NCBI GenBank assembly: GCA_007693325.1
Contig: REDW01000065.1
Location: 1 to 64,000, forward strand
Origin: Spirochaetaceae bacterium
Lineage (GTDB): Bacteria; Spirochaetota; Spirochaetia; DSM-27196; PWMO01
Length of the DNA: 64,000 nucleotides
Direction of reading: 5' to 3'
Below are positions 24,963 to 33,768 of this stretch, piece after piece (the stretch's first letter is position 1; each line of letters begins with the position of its first letter). The position numbers and the translations under genes are program-made. The notes beneath the pieces are model-generated. The model worked only from the letters and a program-made list of their open reading frames with translations, was not told the origin of the DNA and did no database searches.

Positions 24963-26213
24963 CTAGAACCGGTAGTTGAATCCGGTGGAGACGCGGACCG
25001 ACCCGGGGCGGTCCCAGCCGAAGATCGCATCATCGTCACCCGCCTGCACAGCGGCAAAGGCCTGAGCGCGAAAGCCGCCGAAAACGTTCCAGCTCACTCC
25101 CCCGGTGATCAGCGCCGATTGGTCGATCGGGGAAACCACGCTGCGCGCGATTATATCTACGGTGCGCCCGGGCGAGTACACCAGCTCGGGGTACAGCAGA
25201 ATCCCGTACTCGGCCTCGCGGTCGTTCCGGTTTTCCCAGTCGCCGCCCGGCTGAACCAGAGTCTCAAAGCGCCCGGTGAGGGTGCGGTCGGGGCCCACGT
25301 TGAAGCCGTAGTAGATCCCGGTGCTGAGCGTGGAGCGTTCCTCGAGCACGCGCGCAGCGTCCGAGGGCATGTCTTCATCGAGCGTCAAGCGCCCCGCGGC
25401 GTATACGTCGGCCCTAAGTCCGCCCTGCAGCGCGAGCGCGAAGTTGTGGGTCTCCGCGCGCCCGTCCCACAGGTACGACGGCTCTACGGTGATCCCGGCG
25501 AGCTGGGTGTGCAAGCGCAGCCCGGAGCTGGTCTGCGACAGCGGGGCCGCCTGGTCGAAGGCGGTGCCGCTGTCTGCGATCGAGGCGCCGGCGCCGTTAT
25601 TGTCTTTGTCGTCGGCATCCTCGGCGGTGAAGAGCGCGATGTCGGCAAGCGGCGGCAGCACCACGGTCTCCAGATAGCTCAGGTCGCCGATCGGGAAGTA
25701 GAACGACGTGAGCCAGGCGGTCTCGTCGCGCACGTCGTCTACCTCGGTGAAGTCCGCCGCGGCGGTACCGTCGGCGCCAAACAGCAGGTCGGCGGCGTTG
25801 AACAGGCTGCCGACGCCCCAGGTGAGCCGGTCGCGCCCGGAGGTCACGCGCATGTTGTACTCCTCGGTGACCGGGAAACGAAAGCGGATGTTTGCGCGCG
25901 GGACCTCAAGCAGCGCCGGGCGAATAGCGGGCCCGCCGGGAACGGCCAGCTGCTCCCCGAGGGTGGCACGCAGTTGCAGTCGGCCCTGCACCGGTTGGCC
26001 GCGGGGAGACAGGAAATCCACCTGCCCGCGCGCGAATCCCAGCAGGCCGAGCTCATCGCCCGTCCAGACGAAGTTTGCGAAGCTGTCGAGCTCGCTCTGG
26101 ACCCGTGTTTCGGCGGCAGCTCCGGCAGCGACCGCGAGTGCGAGTGCCGTAATGAGTACCGGCAGCCGAACGACGCGCGAGTGGTGTTTTGTTTTTCTCA
26201 TGCCGGTTACCAT
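24963..26213 (-). CDS. Porin-like outer-membrane protein, last gene of the TetR/ABC operon
   Basis: The 416-residue secreted protein has a signal peptide (hydrophobic LITALALAVAAGAAA) and a long succession of barrel strands. The C-terminus VSTGFNYRF ends in Phe. It resembles DUF1302-like or similar outer-membrane proteins that accompany MacB/LolCDE-type exporters, but I cannot name a family. The ATG at 26213 overlaps the stop of the LolA-like gene by seven bases; an ATG at 26201 (MRKTKHH) gives a more conventional signal peptide. It would provide the outer-membrane end of the export system. Confidence 0.72.
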   Translation of the reverse strand: MVTGMRKTKHHSRVVRLPVLITALALAVAAGAAAETRVQSELDSFANFVWTGDELGLLGFARGQVDFLSPRGQPVQGRLQLRATLGEQLAVPGGPAIRPALLEVPRANIRFRFPVTEEYNMRVTSGRDRLTWGVGSLFNAADLLFGADGTAAADFTEVDDVRDETAWLTSFYFPIGDLSYLETVVLPPLADIALFTAEDADDKDNNGAGASIADSGTAFDQAAPLSQTSSGLRLHTQLAGITVEPSYLWDGRAETHNFALALQGGLRADVYAAGRLTLDEDMPSDAARVLEERSTLSTGIYYGFNVGPDRTLTGRFETLVQPGGDWENRNDREAEYGILLYPELVYSPGRTVDIIARSVVSPIDQSALITGGVSWNVFGGFRAQAFAAVQAGDDDAIFGWDRPGSVRVSTGFNYRF

Positions 26214-26971
26214 GTCAGCTGTTCCAGCGAAAAGACCCCGCGCGGCAGGTCTACGCCGATGTCCACCTGGTGCAGAATCATCTCGGTGCCGCTGGAGCGG
26301 CGGGTCTGGTCGGTGATACGAATACGCGCGGGGAAGATGTAACCGTCCTGCTCCATCGTCTCCAGCACCTCGGTGACTTTCAGTTTGCGCCCGGCGCGCG
26401 CGTACTGCTCGCTCTTGCGCAGCACAAAGTCCTCGCTGTCCACCCAGTAGATCTGCTTGGGATACGCCACGTTGGTCCCGCGTGCGGTGAGCTCAATCTT
26501 GTAACACCGCCGGTCGTCGACGGTTTCTTCGCCCAGCAGCTCAAACTTGTAGTCCTCAGCGAGACCACGGCCGCCGGTCATGTCCTCGTAGGAGATGTCC
26601 GAACCCAGCAGCGAGTCGCGCAACGCCGAGCCTGTCAGCCGAATTGTCTCACGCGCATCCGGGTAATACAGGTACAGGTCGTCGTTGCGGCGCAGTACCC
26701 GCTGGCCCTCCTCGTCGCGCGAGGTGAACTCCACCAGGAAGCGGTCATCACCCTCGGTGTGGGCGAAGAAGGTGCTTACGCGGTCGCCGAAGCGGTCGGT
26801 GATCACCATCTCGCCCTCAATGTAGCTGGTAGGGTGGGTCTGGTTGTCCTCCATGCGCTCGATGATTTCATCGGCGCTCAAGGCGAATGCGCTCGGCGCC
26901 ACCAGTGCCGCCAACGCTACCAGCAACCCAATCCGCCATGCCTTGCGTCGAGCTATTCGTAAGTATTGCAT
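26207..26971 (-). CDS. Outer-membrane lipoprotein-sorting protein (LolA-like)
   Basis: The 254-residue periplasmic protein has an N-terminal signal (cleavage near AFA-LSA). The fold matches the LolA/LolB-like half-barrel group annotated as outer-membrane lipoprotein-sorting proteins: ADEIIERMEDNQ at the start of the mature part, DDLYLYYPDARETIRL in the middle, and YPKQIYWVDSEDFVLRK towards the end. Proteins of this group are typically encoded next to FtsX-type permeases, as here. Its role would be to carry a hydrophobic ligand from the inner-membrane transporter; the ligand is not known. Confidence 0.85.
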   Translation of the reverse strand: MQYLRIARRKAWRIGLLVALAALVAPSAFALSADEIIERMEDNQTHPTSYIEGEMVITDRFGDRVSTFFAHTEGDDRFLVEFTSRDEEGQRVLRRNDDLYLYYPDARETIRLTGSALRDSLLGSDISYEDMTGGRGLAEDYKFELLGEETVDDRRCYKIELTARGTNVAYPKQIYWVDSEDFVLRKSEQYARAGRKLKVTEVLETMEQDGYIFPARIRITDQTRRSSGTEMILHQVDIGVDLPRGVFSLEQLTW

Positions 26972-27036
26972 TATCTCACCCTCCTTGATTCCAAAGTCAG
27001 TTTTCCCGCGTGGCCGTAGGGCGCACGGTGCCGGCG

Positions 27037-28266
27037 CTACACGCGTAGCGCCACGACCGGCTGCAGCTTTGCCGCCCGCCGCGCCGGCACAAACGAGGCG
27101 AGCATCGCCACTGCCAATGAGTAGAAGAACGTTAACACAGTGGAACGCCAGTTCAGAACCGGGTACAGCACCGTGGAGAGGTCCATATCCACCATTTCCA
27201 TCTGCGCGCCGAAATCTATGCCGGTGTACTGCAGCGGCACCGCCAAAGCCGCGCCGGCCAGCACTCCCGCCAGCGACCCGGCGATCCCGAGGTAGGTCGC
27301 TTCGGTGAAAAACAAGCGCACCAGCTGGCCGCCGCGCATGCCCATCGCCGAGAGCGTGCCGATCTCGCGCGTACGCTCGTGGATCGTCATCATTGTAGTG
27401 TTCACGATCACGGTGCTGCCCAAGAGGAAGAAAAACAGCGCGATGATGCGGTAGACCACATCGGCCATCTGCAGATAACTGTAGCCGCCGCTGACCTCTG
27501 TCCAGGAAGCTACGTTCATCCCCTCCGGGCCCTCTTCGGAAAGAAGCGCACTCACGGCGGCTTTCAAGACCTCGGTACGTCCGTCGGTGCTCTTCAAGAG
27601 AACCTCACTCGCAGCGTCGCGCATGCGCATATAGTGCCCTGCAGCCTCAATCGGGAGCAGGAACGCAGTGCGATCAAGCGCCGCCACCGGGAACGCGGCG
27701 AGACCTACAACGTCCACCGTGAAGGCGTTTGAGGTTCGGGCACGAGTCTGCGTGAGAAACGTCACCGTGTCGCCAACGCCGGCACCGAGCTCGCGCGCGA
27801 GCCGATTGCCGAGGATCGCTTCGCTGGTTCCCGTCGCCGGCAAGCGGCCCTCCGCGACAATGAGATCGAGGTCCTCCTGGTATTCCTGCTCCATCCGGAA
27901 GTCCAGCCCAATCCCGCGCGCGCTTATTTGGCGCTCGCCACGGAATGACACCGCGGGGATATTGATCCGCGGGCTCAGCGCCGCGACCTGCGGCAGCTGT
28001 TCCAGGCGCTCAGCGAGCGCGCGGTGATCCGGTACCACGTACTGCACCGGGTTCAGGTATTCGTAGCGGTCAAACTCCGCATTGCGTATGCGCACTTCAC
28101 CTGATTCATAGTTCCAGGCGTTGTGGCGGATATCAGCGCGAATTCCTTCCAGCAGCGCAAACAGCAGCGTGATACTCAAGGCCGCTACCGCAACCGCGGT
28201 TACCGAAAGCAGGCTGCGCCGGCCGTTGCGGAAGACGTTTCGCAGTGCAATGCCCGACAGTTTCAT
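27037..28266 (-). CDS. ABC transporter permease, MacB/LolC (FtsX) type
   Basis: The 409-residue protein has one N-terminal helix, a large periplasmic domain (about residues 45-280) and three C-terminal helices. It includes the family segment TIHERTREIGTLSAMGMRGGQLVRLFF (read in pieces). I chose the ATG at 28266 because AGGAG lies seven bases upstream and MKLSGIALRNVFRN is the usual start. FtsX-type permeases move lipoproteins, peptides or lipids by a mechanical stroke rather than through a channel. It is the second permease of the operon and probably forms a heterodimer with the upstream one. Confidence 0.9.
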   Translation of the reverse strand: MKLSGIALRNVFRNGRRSLLSVTAVAVAALSITLLFALLEGIRADIRHNAWNYESGEVRIRNAEFDRYEYLNPVQYVVPDHRALAERLEQLPQVAALSPRINIPAVSFRGERQISARGIGLDFRMEQEYQEDLDLIVAEGRLPATGTSEAILGNRLARELGAGVGDTVTFLTQTRARTSNAFTVDVVGLAAFPVAALDRTAFLLPIEAAGHYMRMRDAASEVLLKSTDGRTEVLKAAVSALLSEEGPEGMNVASWTEVSGGYSYLQMADVVYRIIALFFFLLGSTVIVNTTMMTIHERTREIGTLSAMGMRGGQLVRLFFTEATYLGIAGSLAGVLAGAALAVPLQYTGIDFGAQMEMVDMDLSTVLYPVLNWRSTVLTFFYSLAVAMLASFVPARRAAKLQPVVALRV

Positions 28267-28345
28267 AGAACTTCTCCTGACCATCGTGGGTTTCTCATTA
28301 CGCGGATCGTGCCGTCCGTCATGCTTCCTCGCCTCATTGCCACAT

Positions 28346-29698
28346 TCAGTGCTGCCGCAGCGAATCGGAGATCCCGCGCCGCAGGATCCTGCGAACGGGC
28401 AGCAACGCTACCGCGCCGGCCAACACCGCGGCACCCACCGCCGCGGTGATCATTGTGCGCGGACTCCAGACCCCATACAGAACGCCGTCAAATCGAAAGT
28501 CCATCTCAACGTCCGCGAGCACCGCGCTGTAATCAATGCCGTGGGCAGTCAGGTACCACACCAATGCGGCGCCGAGCAGCAGCCCAATCGCGGCGCCGAT
28601 GAGACCGATGCCGGCTGATTCAAACACGAACATCGAACGAATCTCGCCGTTGCGCATACCGAGCGCGCGCATCATTCCGATCTCGCGCTCGCGCTCAAGC
28701 ACCGCCATCAGCATGGTGTTCGAGATTCCCACGACCGCGATGACGCCGAGCAGCAGCAGCACCACGGCGAACGCGGCATCCTGCAGCTCCATCGCCGCGG
28801 CGAACTCTGCGGTCATCTCGTCAAAGCTCAACAGCTCAATTGCCGAGCTTTGCGGGCCTCCGTCGCCGGCGGCCGGGGATTCGGTGAGGTTCACTCCGGC
28901 GCGCTCGAGTGCGGCGCGCACCGGCTGCAGGTCGGCGGCACCGGGTACCGGCTCGGGCAGCGCCAGGTGAATTGCAGTCACCGCGCCGCGCATCTCAAGG
29001 TAGAAGTCGGCAATGTCCAGCGGCATGTAGATCGCGGAGCGGTCCACGGTGGGGTTGGGTGTCTCGTAGATGCCCACAATGTCCATGTCCAGGATCTGGT
29101 GAAAACCGTCGCGGGTACGCGTGGTGATCGTTACTGGGTAACCCACCTCGGCGCCCAGACGCTCGGCAAGCCAGGCGCTGATCAGGATGCCGTGTTCACC
29201 GGGATCGAGAAATTGCCCTTCGATGAGCGCATCCGCGAGGTGAAACACGCGCGCATCGCGTTCGGGGTCTATCCCGTACATATTCAAGTGCACCGAGCCG
29301 TCTTCGGGATAGGGATCGTAGTGCACGATCAGCTCGCCGCGGAATCCCACCCGCGGTGCGGCGGCGATGTCCCCGTCCTCCAGTGCGCTCACCACCGCGT
29401 CGACGTCTGCAACCGTAATGTCCAACGGGTACTGCTCACGCTCATCCCAGTAACCGGTGCCGGTGATCGCGGCGCTCGCGGTTTCGTAGCGCACGAGGTT
29501 GCGGTCGCCCTCGGCGATCAGCCCATCGAGCATCGACGCCATGCCGATGAAGATCGCTACGCCGAACGCAATGGCACTCACGGTGATCAGCGTTCGGCGT
29601 CGATAGCGTGTAAGGTTCTTCGCCGCGAGCACCGCCAACATGCGCAGTCCTGCGTACGTGCGATGGTGTCCGGTGCGTGAACTCTTGAAGACCGTCAT
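28346..29698 (-). CDS. ABC transporter permease, MacB/LolE (FtsX) type
   Basis: The 450-residue protein has the same layout as the downstream permease: first helix around RRRTLITVSAIAFGVAIF, a periplasmic domain, then three helices beginning near AAFAVVLLLLGVIAVVG. The family loop LEREREIGMMRALGMRN is also present. The ATG at 29698 shares its A with the ATPase stop (TGATG), so the two are translationally coupled. Sequence differences from the other permease suggest a heterodimeric LolCE-like complex. Confidence 0.9.
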   Translation of the reverse strand: MTVFKSSRTGHHRTYAGLRMLAVLAAKNLTRYRRRTLITVSAIAFGVAIFIGMASMLDGLIAEGDRNLVRYETASAAITGTGYWDEREQYPLDITVADVDAVVSALEDGDIAAAPRVGFRGELIVHYDPYPEDGSVHLNMYGIDPERDARVFHLADALIEGQFLDPGEHGILISAWLAERLGAEVGYPVTITTRTRDGFHQILDMDIVGIYETPNPTVDRSAIYMPLDIADFYLEMRGAVTAIHLALPEPVPGAADLQPVRAALERAGVNLTESPAAGDGGPQSSAIELLSFDEMTAEFAAAMELQDAAFAVVLLLLGVIAVVGISNTMLMAVLEREREIGMMRALGMRNGEIRSMFVFESAGIGLIGAAIGLLLGAALVWYLTAHGIDYSAVLADVEMDFRFDGVLYGVWSPRTMITAAVGAAVLAGAVALLPVRRILRRGISDSLRQH

Positions 29699-30384
29699 CA
29701 CGCGCTCCTTCTCACCTCGTCGCTCTCGATGAGCCCGTCGTGCAGGCGGCACAGCCGGTAAGCGTAGTCCATCACCATCTGGTCGTGCGTGGAGAACACA
29801 AAGGTGGTGCCACGCTTCCGGTTGATGTCTTCCATGAGCTTGAGGATCGATTCGCCGGTTTCGGAGTCAAGGTTCGCAGTCGGCTCGTCAGCGAGCACAA
29901 TGATCGGGTCCTTCACCAGCGCGCGCGCCACCGCCACCCGCTGCTGCTGCCCTCCGGAGAGCTTCGCCGGACGGCGATCCTCCATCCCGCTGAGGCCGAC
30001 CTCACGCAGCAGTTTCATGGTGCGCTCGCGAATCTCTGACTCAGGGGTTCCCATGAGCGCCAACGCCATTGCCACGTTCTCGTAGGCGGTAAGTACCGGG
30101 ATGAGGTTGAAGTTCTGGAAGACGAAGCCGATTTTGGCCCGACGAATCTCCACGAGACTGCGCTTGCTGCTGCCGTTTACCGGCGCCCCGTCTATCTCTA
30201 CGCTGCCGCTGTCGGCGGTGTCGATGCAGCCGATGATGTTCAACAGCGTGGTCTTGCCCGAGCCGGAGGGGCCGGCGATCGAGAGAAACTCGGCCTCATC
30301 GATCTCGAGGCTGACGCCGCGCAGCGCGCGTACGTGGGTCTCGCCGTCGATATACTCTTTGTGTACGTCGGTAACCGTGATCAT
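29698..30384 (-). CDS. ABC transporter ATP-binding protein, LolD/MacB type
   Basis: The 228-residue ATPase has Walker A GPSGSGKTTLLN, the signature LSGGQQQRVAVARAL, Walker B VLADEPTANLD and the switch His in FSTHDQMV. All catalytic elements are intact. The subfamily is the one that energises FtsX-type permeases (LolD, MacB, FtsE). It starts three bases after the TetR gene stop and is followed by the two permeases, giving a complete exporter. Confidence 0.95.
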   Translation of the reverse strand: MITVTDVHKEYIDGETHVRALRGVSLEIDEAEFLSIAGPSGSGKTTLLNIIGCIDTADSGSVEIDGAPVNGSSKRSLVEIRRAKIGFVFQNFNLIPVLTAYENVAMALALMGTPESEIRERTMKLLREVGLSGMEDRRPAKLSGGQQQRVAVARALVKDPIIVLADEPTANLDSETGESILKLMEDINRKRGTTFVFSTHDQMVMDYAYRLCRLHDGLIESDEVRRSA

Positions 30385-30387
30385 ATT

Positions 30388-31071
30388 TCATGCTCCTCTT
30401 TGTTCGAGATAGACTCTTATGCGTCCGAGAACCTGCTCGGCGCCGAGGGTGATCGTTTTCTCCGGAACGCCTAGCAGCCGGTTTATCGCCAGTTCCAGGA
30501 TAGAGATCATATCGGCGTAGTCGTACAGCTTGCTCGGCTCATCGATAGACTCGACCAGAATGCGGCTCCGCGACTCGGCGATTCCGATGAGCATCCCCAT
30601 AATGAACTCGCCGAAGCGCTCCGGGCGGGGGGCATCGAATACGCCCGCCTCTACACCTTCCACAATTACCGCGTTGAAGTACGGGCCTAACGCGTCGAGG
30701 CTGTTTTCGGAGATGCGCCGCAGCAGCAGCGCGTTTTCCGGGCGGTACAGCGCCGTGATTGTAGTCACCATCAGCTCCACGTTGGTGCTCTTCCAGCCGG
30801 AGTTGATGTCGAAGTAGCCTTGCAGCCGTTGCACCGGAGAGATGTCACTGCGCCGCGCGAGCTCTTCGAAGGCCGGGAGCATCTGTTCTATCAGCCCCTG
30901 GACCAGCCCCTCCACCAACGCGGCTTTCGAGGAGAAATGATGATAGAACGTTCCCTTCGCGATTCCCACCTCCTCGATGATCTGCGCGATGGAAGTATGG
31001 TCGTAGCCGTGTTCGTAGAACAGCCGCTCTGCGACTGCCAGGATCTCGGTTCGCCGTTCGCCTGCTACCAC
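30388..31071 (-). CDS. TetR-family transcriptional regulator of the exporter operon
   Basis: The 227-residue protein has an N-terminal helix-turn-helix (RTEILAVAERLFYEHGYDHTSIAQIIEEVGIAKGTFYHHF in the usual arrangement, residues 7-46) and a ligand-binding C-terminal domain. The start is GTG at 31071, with AAAGGAG just upstream. Two perfect palindromes lie 12-72 bases upstream and overlap AT-rich promoter-like sequence. The regulator is the first gene of a run with the ABC exporter, so it very probably represses its own operon. The inducer is unknown. Confidence 0.93.
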   Translation of the reverse strand: MVAGERRTEILAVAERLFYEHGYDHTSIAQIIEEVGIAKGTFYHHFSSKAALVEGLVQGLIEQMLPAFEELARRSDISPVQRLQGYFDINSGWKSTNVELMVTTITALYRPENALLLRRISENSLDALGPYFNAVIVEGVEAGVFDAPRPERFGEFIMGMLIGIAESRSRILVESIDEPSKLYDYADMISILELAINRLLGVPEKTITLGAEQVLGRIRVYLEQRGA

Positions 31072-31082
31072 GGGTGCTCCTT

Positions 31083-31113
31083 TAGCTATAGACCGACCGT
31101 CGGTCTATAGCTA
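31083..31113. promoter_or_regulatory. TetR operator 1, 31-base perfect palindrome
   Basis: TAGCTATAGACCGAC (31083-31097), a central C at 31098, then its exact reverse complement (31099-31113). The centre is 27 bases upstream of the regulator start. The flanking TATAGA/TATAGC hexamers within the arms could serve as -10 boxes, so binding would block the promoter. Confidence 0.85.
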
Positions 31114-31120
31114 AGTCCAG

Positions 31121-31143
31121 CATAGACCGACGGTCGGTCTATG
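31121..31143. promoter_or_regulatory. TetR operator 2, 23-base perfect palindrome
   Basis: CATAGACCGAC (31121-31131), central G at 31132, then the exact reverse complement (31133-31143). It shares the 21-base core ATAGACCGAC-S-GTCGGTCTAT with operator 1. The centres are 34 bp apart, close to three helical turns, so two dimers could bind on nearly the same face. Confidence 0.85.
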
Positions 31144-31504
31144 TCAAGCGAAGCTTGCGCTGTGTTGCGGGTGGTGTGAACGTTGTGAAGGCCGCAGCTC
31201 AACCGGGTGGCTGGGCTTGAGCACGATCTTCTCGCCCCACGCGATAGCGGTAGGTGATCCTTTTTGGTACGGTCATCCCGATAGTTCTCGGCGGTTTGAT
31301 CATGTCCTTACACGTTTGACAGCAGCATAGGCATCATCGGCATTGCCGCGACTGCTATGAGCGGATCGAGCGCATCTGGAAGCACCGCTACGATAACCCG
31401 TCTGCGGTTAGGCTGAAGCGCGGACCGCAGGGATGAGGGCCAGCGGCGCTGATGCCCAACAACATTTTCGGCACCACTTCCCATTCGTCCCGAGTCGGCC
31501 GATT
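31144..31504. other. Intergenic region with no convincing gene
   Basis: This stretch of 361 bases lies between the TetR operators and the acyltransferase gene. Open frames here lack family signatures and good start sites. No tRNA-like fold, insertion-sequence end or clear terminator was seen. Its position next to toxin-antitoxin genes suggests that it may hold degraded accessory sequence. Confidence 0.4.
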
Positions 31505-32368
31505 TTACCCACCGTACACGATTCTGCGTGCAACTTTCTTGACCACGTCGATCCTGCGTAACGTCTCGGCGGGCAACTGAGGCATGCTGCGATGGTTCTC
31601 GAGAACAACCCGGTGGAGCGCTGCTGCGAGCGATCGTCTGTCCGTCGCCCAGACCGGACTGGAGCCGTAGCGAATCCGGCAAATGATACGGGGTGCGTGA
31701 AATGCGCGGTAGATGTGTGTCAGCAATGGCGGCCACTCCTCCCACCCGATTACCGCACTTGCCGGTGGCCAGGATCGGGTCGTTTCGTAGCATACCGTTG
31801 CCCAGTAGACCGGACGCCGCAGGTCGACCGCTACTTGCAGCAGTGCGGGTTTGAACGGCCGTACCGTCTCCCCGCGGCTTGTGCGTCCCTCTGGAAAGAC
31901 CATGAGCGAAGCTCCGTTGCGGAGAATCGTGTGCATCACCCTCCGCGTCCGACCGATCGCTTTGACGCTCATGCGATTGATAAACCTGACGCCGACGGAC
32001 TTGAGAAGCACCCCGAATCCGATAATCCGGCCGTAGAGGTGATTGACCATGAAACGGCATCCAAGTTCGCTCAGGAAAGTGAAGGAGTCCGCCCAACTCA
32101 CGTGGTTGGCCACGATGAGCGAGCCCGGCGGTGGCTGAACGCCCTCTCGCCGGATGCGGATATTGGACGCGTAGAGCAAAATCCGACCGACCTTCCGCGT
32201 GATACTCTCGCGCAACCGGCGGTATACCGGTATCGGCAGTACGGCGCGCATCAGCAGAACTACAATCGCGCACGTAAAGAACACGTACGCAAAGCAGAGG
32301 AGACGAAGAATACCGCGGATGCTTCCAATCAACGTGTGCCGCGGATCGCGCGAGGCCAAATATGACAT
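31505..32368 (-). CDS. 1-acyl-glycerol-3-phosphate acyltransferase family protein (PlsC-like)
   Basis: The protein has about 287 residues and an N-terminal hydrophobic segment (LRLLCFAYVFFTCAIVVLLM). The acyltransferase motifs are NHVSWADSF (the H-x4-D catalytic pair, near residue 90) and FPEGRTSRG (glycerophosphate binding, near residue 158). It would transfer acyl chains in phospholipid synthesis or modify a related lipid. The ATG at 32368 is preferred to the GTG one codon earlier. A TATACT box ends seven bases upstream with no ribosome site between. It stands alone and is divergent from the antitoxin gene. Confidence 0.85.
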   Translation of the reverse strand: MSYLASRDPRHTLIGSIRGILRLLCFAYVFFTCAIVVLLMRAVLPIPVYRRLRESITRKVGRILLYASNIRIRREGVQPPPGSLIVANHVSWADSFTFLSELGCRFMVNHLYGRIIGFGVLLKSVGVRFINRMSVKAIGRTRRVMHTILRNGASLMVFPEGRTSRGETVRPFKPALLQVAVDLRRPVYWATVCYETTRSWPPASAVIGWEEWPPLLTHIYRAFHAPRIICRIRYGSSPVWATDRRSLAAALHRVVLENHRSMPQLPAETLRRIDVVKKVARRIVYGG

Positions 32369-32491
32369 CACCGTCAGTATACCAGTAAAGCAGGGAGCAC
32401 GGAACGGAACCTGGAAGAAAACAGCGCTGCGCCGGCGATGGTAGCCGGCGAGCGGAGCTCGGACTCATCGTGCTTGACAACGTGGCCACGC

Positions 32492-32803
32492 GTGGCTACT
32501 AGTCAAATAGTGAAGACCAAACAGCTGCGGGACAACCTGAGTAGCTATCTGCGCGAGGTTCGTACGGGAGTGCGAATCCTCGTTCTGGATCGCGATGAAG
32601 TTGTAGCGGAGCTCCACGAACCGAGCGGGAAATACCCGCCACCTCTTTCAAGCAGGGCAGAGGAACTGGTGAAGCAGGCAAAGCTCATTCCGGCGCGTGG
32701 TGAAATAGTTGACTGTCCGCAGAGCCCGGTAAAGCTACCTGCCGGCAGCGCAGCTGGCTATCTTGACGCGGACCGGGATGAGTCCTATGGCACTGTACGT
32801 TGA
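32492..32803 (+). CDS. Phd/YefM-like antitoxin
   Basis: The protein has about 103 residues. The N-terminal part VKTKQLRDNLSSYLREVRTG followed by ILVLDRDEVVAELHEP matches the DNA-binding half of Phd/YefM antitoxins. The proline-rich remainder would bind and neutralise a toxin. The start is uncertain: GTG at 32492 or GTG at 32510, neither with a good ribosome site. The end overlaps the PIN-domain gene by 17 bases, the usual antitoxin-toxin arrangement. Confidence 0.75.
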   Translation: MATSQIVKTKQLRDNLSSYLREVRTGVRILVLDRDEVVAELHEPSGKYPPPLSSRAEELVKQAKLIPARGEIVDCPQSPVKLPAGSAAGYLDADRDESYGTVR

Positions 32804-33113
32804 ATGTTCTGCGATTCTTGCCTGGATCTTCGGAGAAGCTGCCGGTGAGCACTCACGAAAGGTCATGAACTCCGTTCGTCCAATAGTTAGTTCTACCTTG
32901 AGCGTATTGGAGGTTGAACGCGCCGTGCGCCGAGCCCTCAGTACGGGTGCTCTCACTGAGGCGGAGGTTGTCAAACTCCAGGGTCTGTTCCGTTCGGTCT
33001 GCCGCGGCTGGGAGTTCATGGAGATGACTCCGGAGATCCAGCGCAGAGCGGCTGAGTCCTTCCCGGTTGAACCTCTGCGCGCTCTCGGAGTGCCGGATTC
33101 AGGCGGCCGCTGA
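32787..33113 (+). pseudogene. Truncated PIN-domain (VapC-like) toxin
   Basis: The 108-residue frame begins MALYVECSAILAWIF, where intact PIN proteins usually have YVD(T/S)SA, so the first catalytic Asp is replaced by Glu. The conserved Glu appears in SVLEVERAVRRAL. The sequence then reaches VEPLRALGVPDSGGR and stops, exactly where a normal protein continues with the third acidic residue (LDxxHLA-type segment). No continuation was found in the other frames down to 33170. The toxin is therefore very probably inactive. The antitoxin upstream appears intact. Confidence 0.65.
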
Positions 33114-33170
33114 CCGCCTAGATCAACGGGCAAGCGCTCAGCGCACCCGAAGATCAGCCGGGCAATCGGC

Positions 33171-33536
33171 TCATGAGAGCGAGTAAGGGATGCGTACTCC
33201 CGGGTGGTTCGACGGAAAGTCCTTTGTGTTTCTGGTGACAAGAAGAAGTCCGTTCACCTCGGCAGCAGCCCAGACCAGAGCATCCGGAACTCGAACTCGG
33301 TGGTTTCTGCGGATGCGAATAGCGGCCTCAAGCGTAGCGGAAGACAAACTGGCAATGGTGAATCGAGCCAGGAAAGCCCGTACTGCGAGGTCGTTAGATG
33401 GGGATGTACCTACCAGTATCTCAACGAAGGTTATCGGGCTTATGAAAACACGCCGGTAACGCTGCAACTCGCCGCGTGCGTGTTCAATCCCGTTGAGATA
33501 GTCGATGATAATATTGGTATCAAACAGGGCTTCCAC
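33171..33536 (-). CDS. vapC: VapC-like PIN-domain ribonuclease toxin
   Basis: The 121-residue protein starts VEALFDTNIIIDYLNG from a GTG at 33536. The acidic residues expected of PIN nucleases are visible: Asp in LFDTN, Glu in ITFVEILVG, Asp in RVPDALVWAAA and a final Asp in TRNTKDFP. VapC toxins cleave RNA, often tRNA or rRNA. The gene follows the antitoxin with one base between the stop and this start. It converges on the truncated toxin gene. Confidence 0.88.
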   Translation of the reverse strand: MEALFDTNIIIDYLNGIEHARGELQRYRRVFISPITFVEILVGTSPSNDLAVRAFLARFTIASLSSATLEAAIRIRRNHRVRVPDALVWAAAEVNGLLLVTRNTKDFPSNHPGVRIPYSLS

Positions 33537-33537
33537 T

Positions 33538-33768
33538 CTATGAATCCCACTCGGAACGGAGTCGTTGCTGATACGTAACTCCGTCCTCGCGCCGGGCGCC
33601 TTGCTCAGCCCACACTCCAAAAGCGGTGTCTTCTACGCTTCCTGCAGCGCTCTCGAGATAGCGCTCCACCGCCTCTCGAATCAGCTCGCTACGGGATACG
33701 CGGCGCTGCTGTTTGAGCTCATCAAGCCGTTGAACGTAGCTGTCCGGAATCTCGATAATAGTACGCAT
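33538..33768 (-). CDS. vapB: Ribbon-helix-helix antitoxin (VapB/CopG-like)
   Basis: The 76-residue protein MRTIIEIPDSYVQRLDELKQ followed by RRVSRSELIREAVERYLE is a classic ribbon-helix-helix DNA-binding domain. A C-terminal toxin-binding tail (VWAEQGARREDGVTYQQRL) follows. It forms a module with the PIN toxin downstream. The ATG at 33768 lies six bases after a -10 box, so the message may have no leader. Confidence 0.88.
   Translation of the reverse strand: MRTIIEIPDSYVQRLDELKQQRRVSRSELIREAVERYLESAAGSVEDTAFGVWAEQGARREDGVTYQQRLRSEWDS

Noticed and set aside
24906-26342. Long plus-strand frame opposite the porin-like gene
   Set aside because: The minus-strand product has a signal peptide and a barrel C-terminus and fits the operon by overlap. 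The plus-strand product has neither start signal nor domain.
30540-31071. Possibility that the TetR gene belongs to a divergent arrangement with an upstream gene
   Set aside because: No gene starts on the plus strand near the operators. The nearest upstream gene is on the same strand more than 400 bases away, so simple autoregulation fits better.
31308-32489. Minus-strand frame overlapping the acyltransferase gene in another phase
   Set aside because: The acyltransferase frame carries the H-x4-D and FPEG motifs. This frame is Arg/Ser/Pro rich without motifs.
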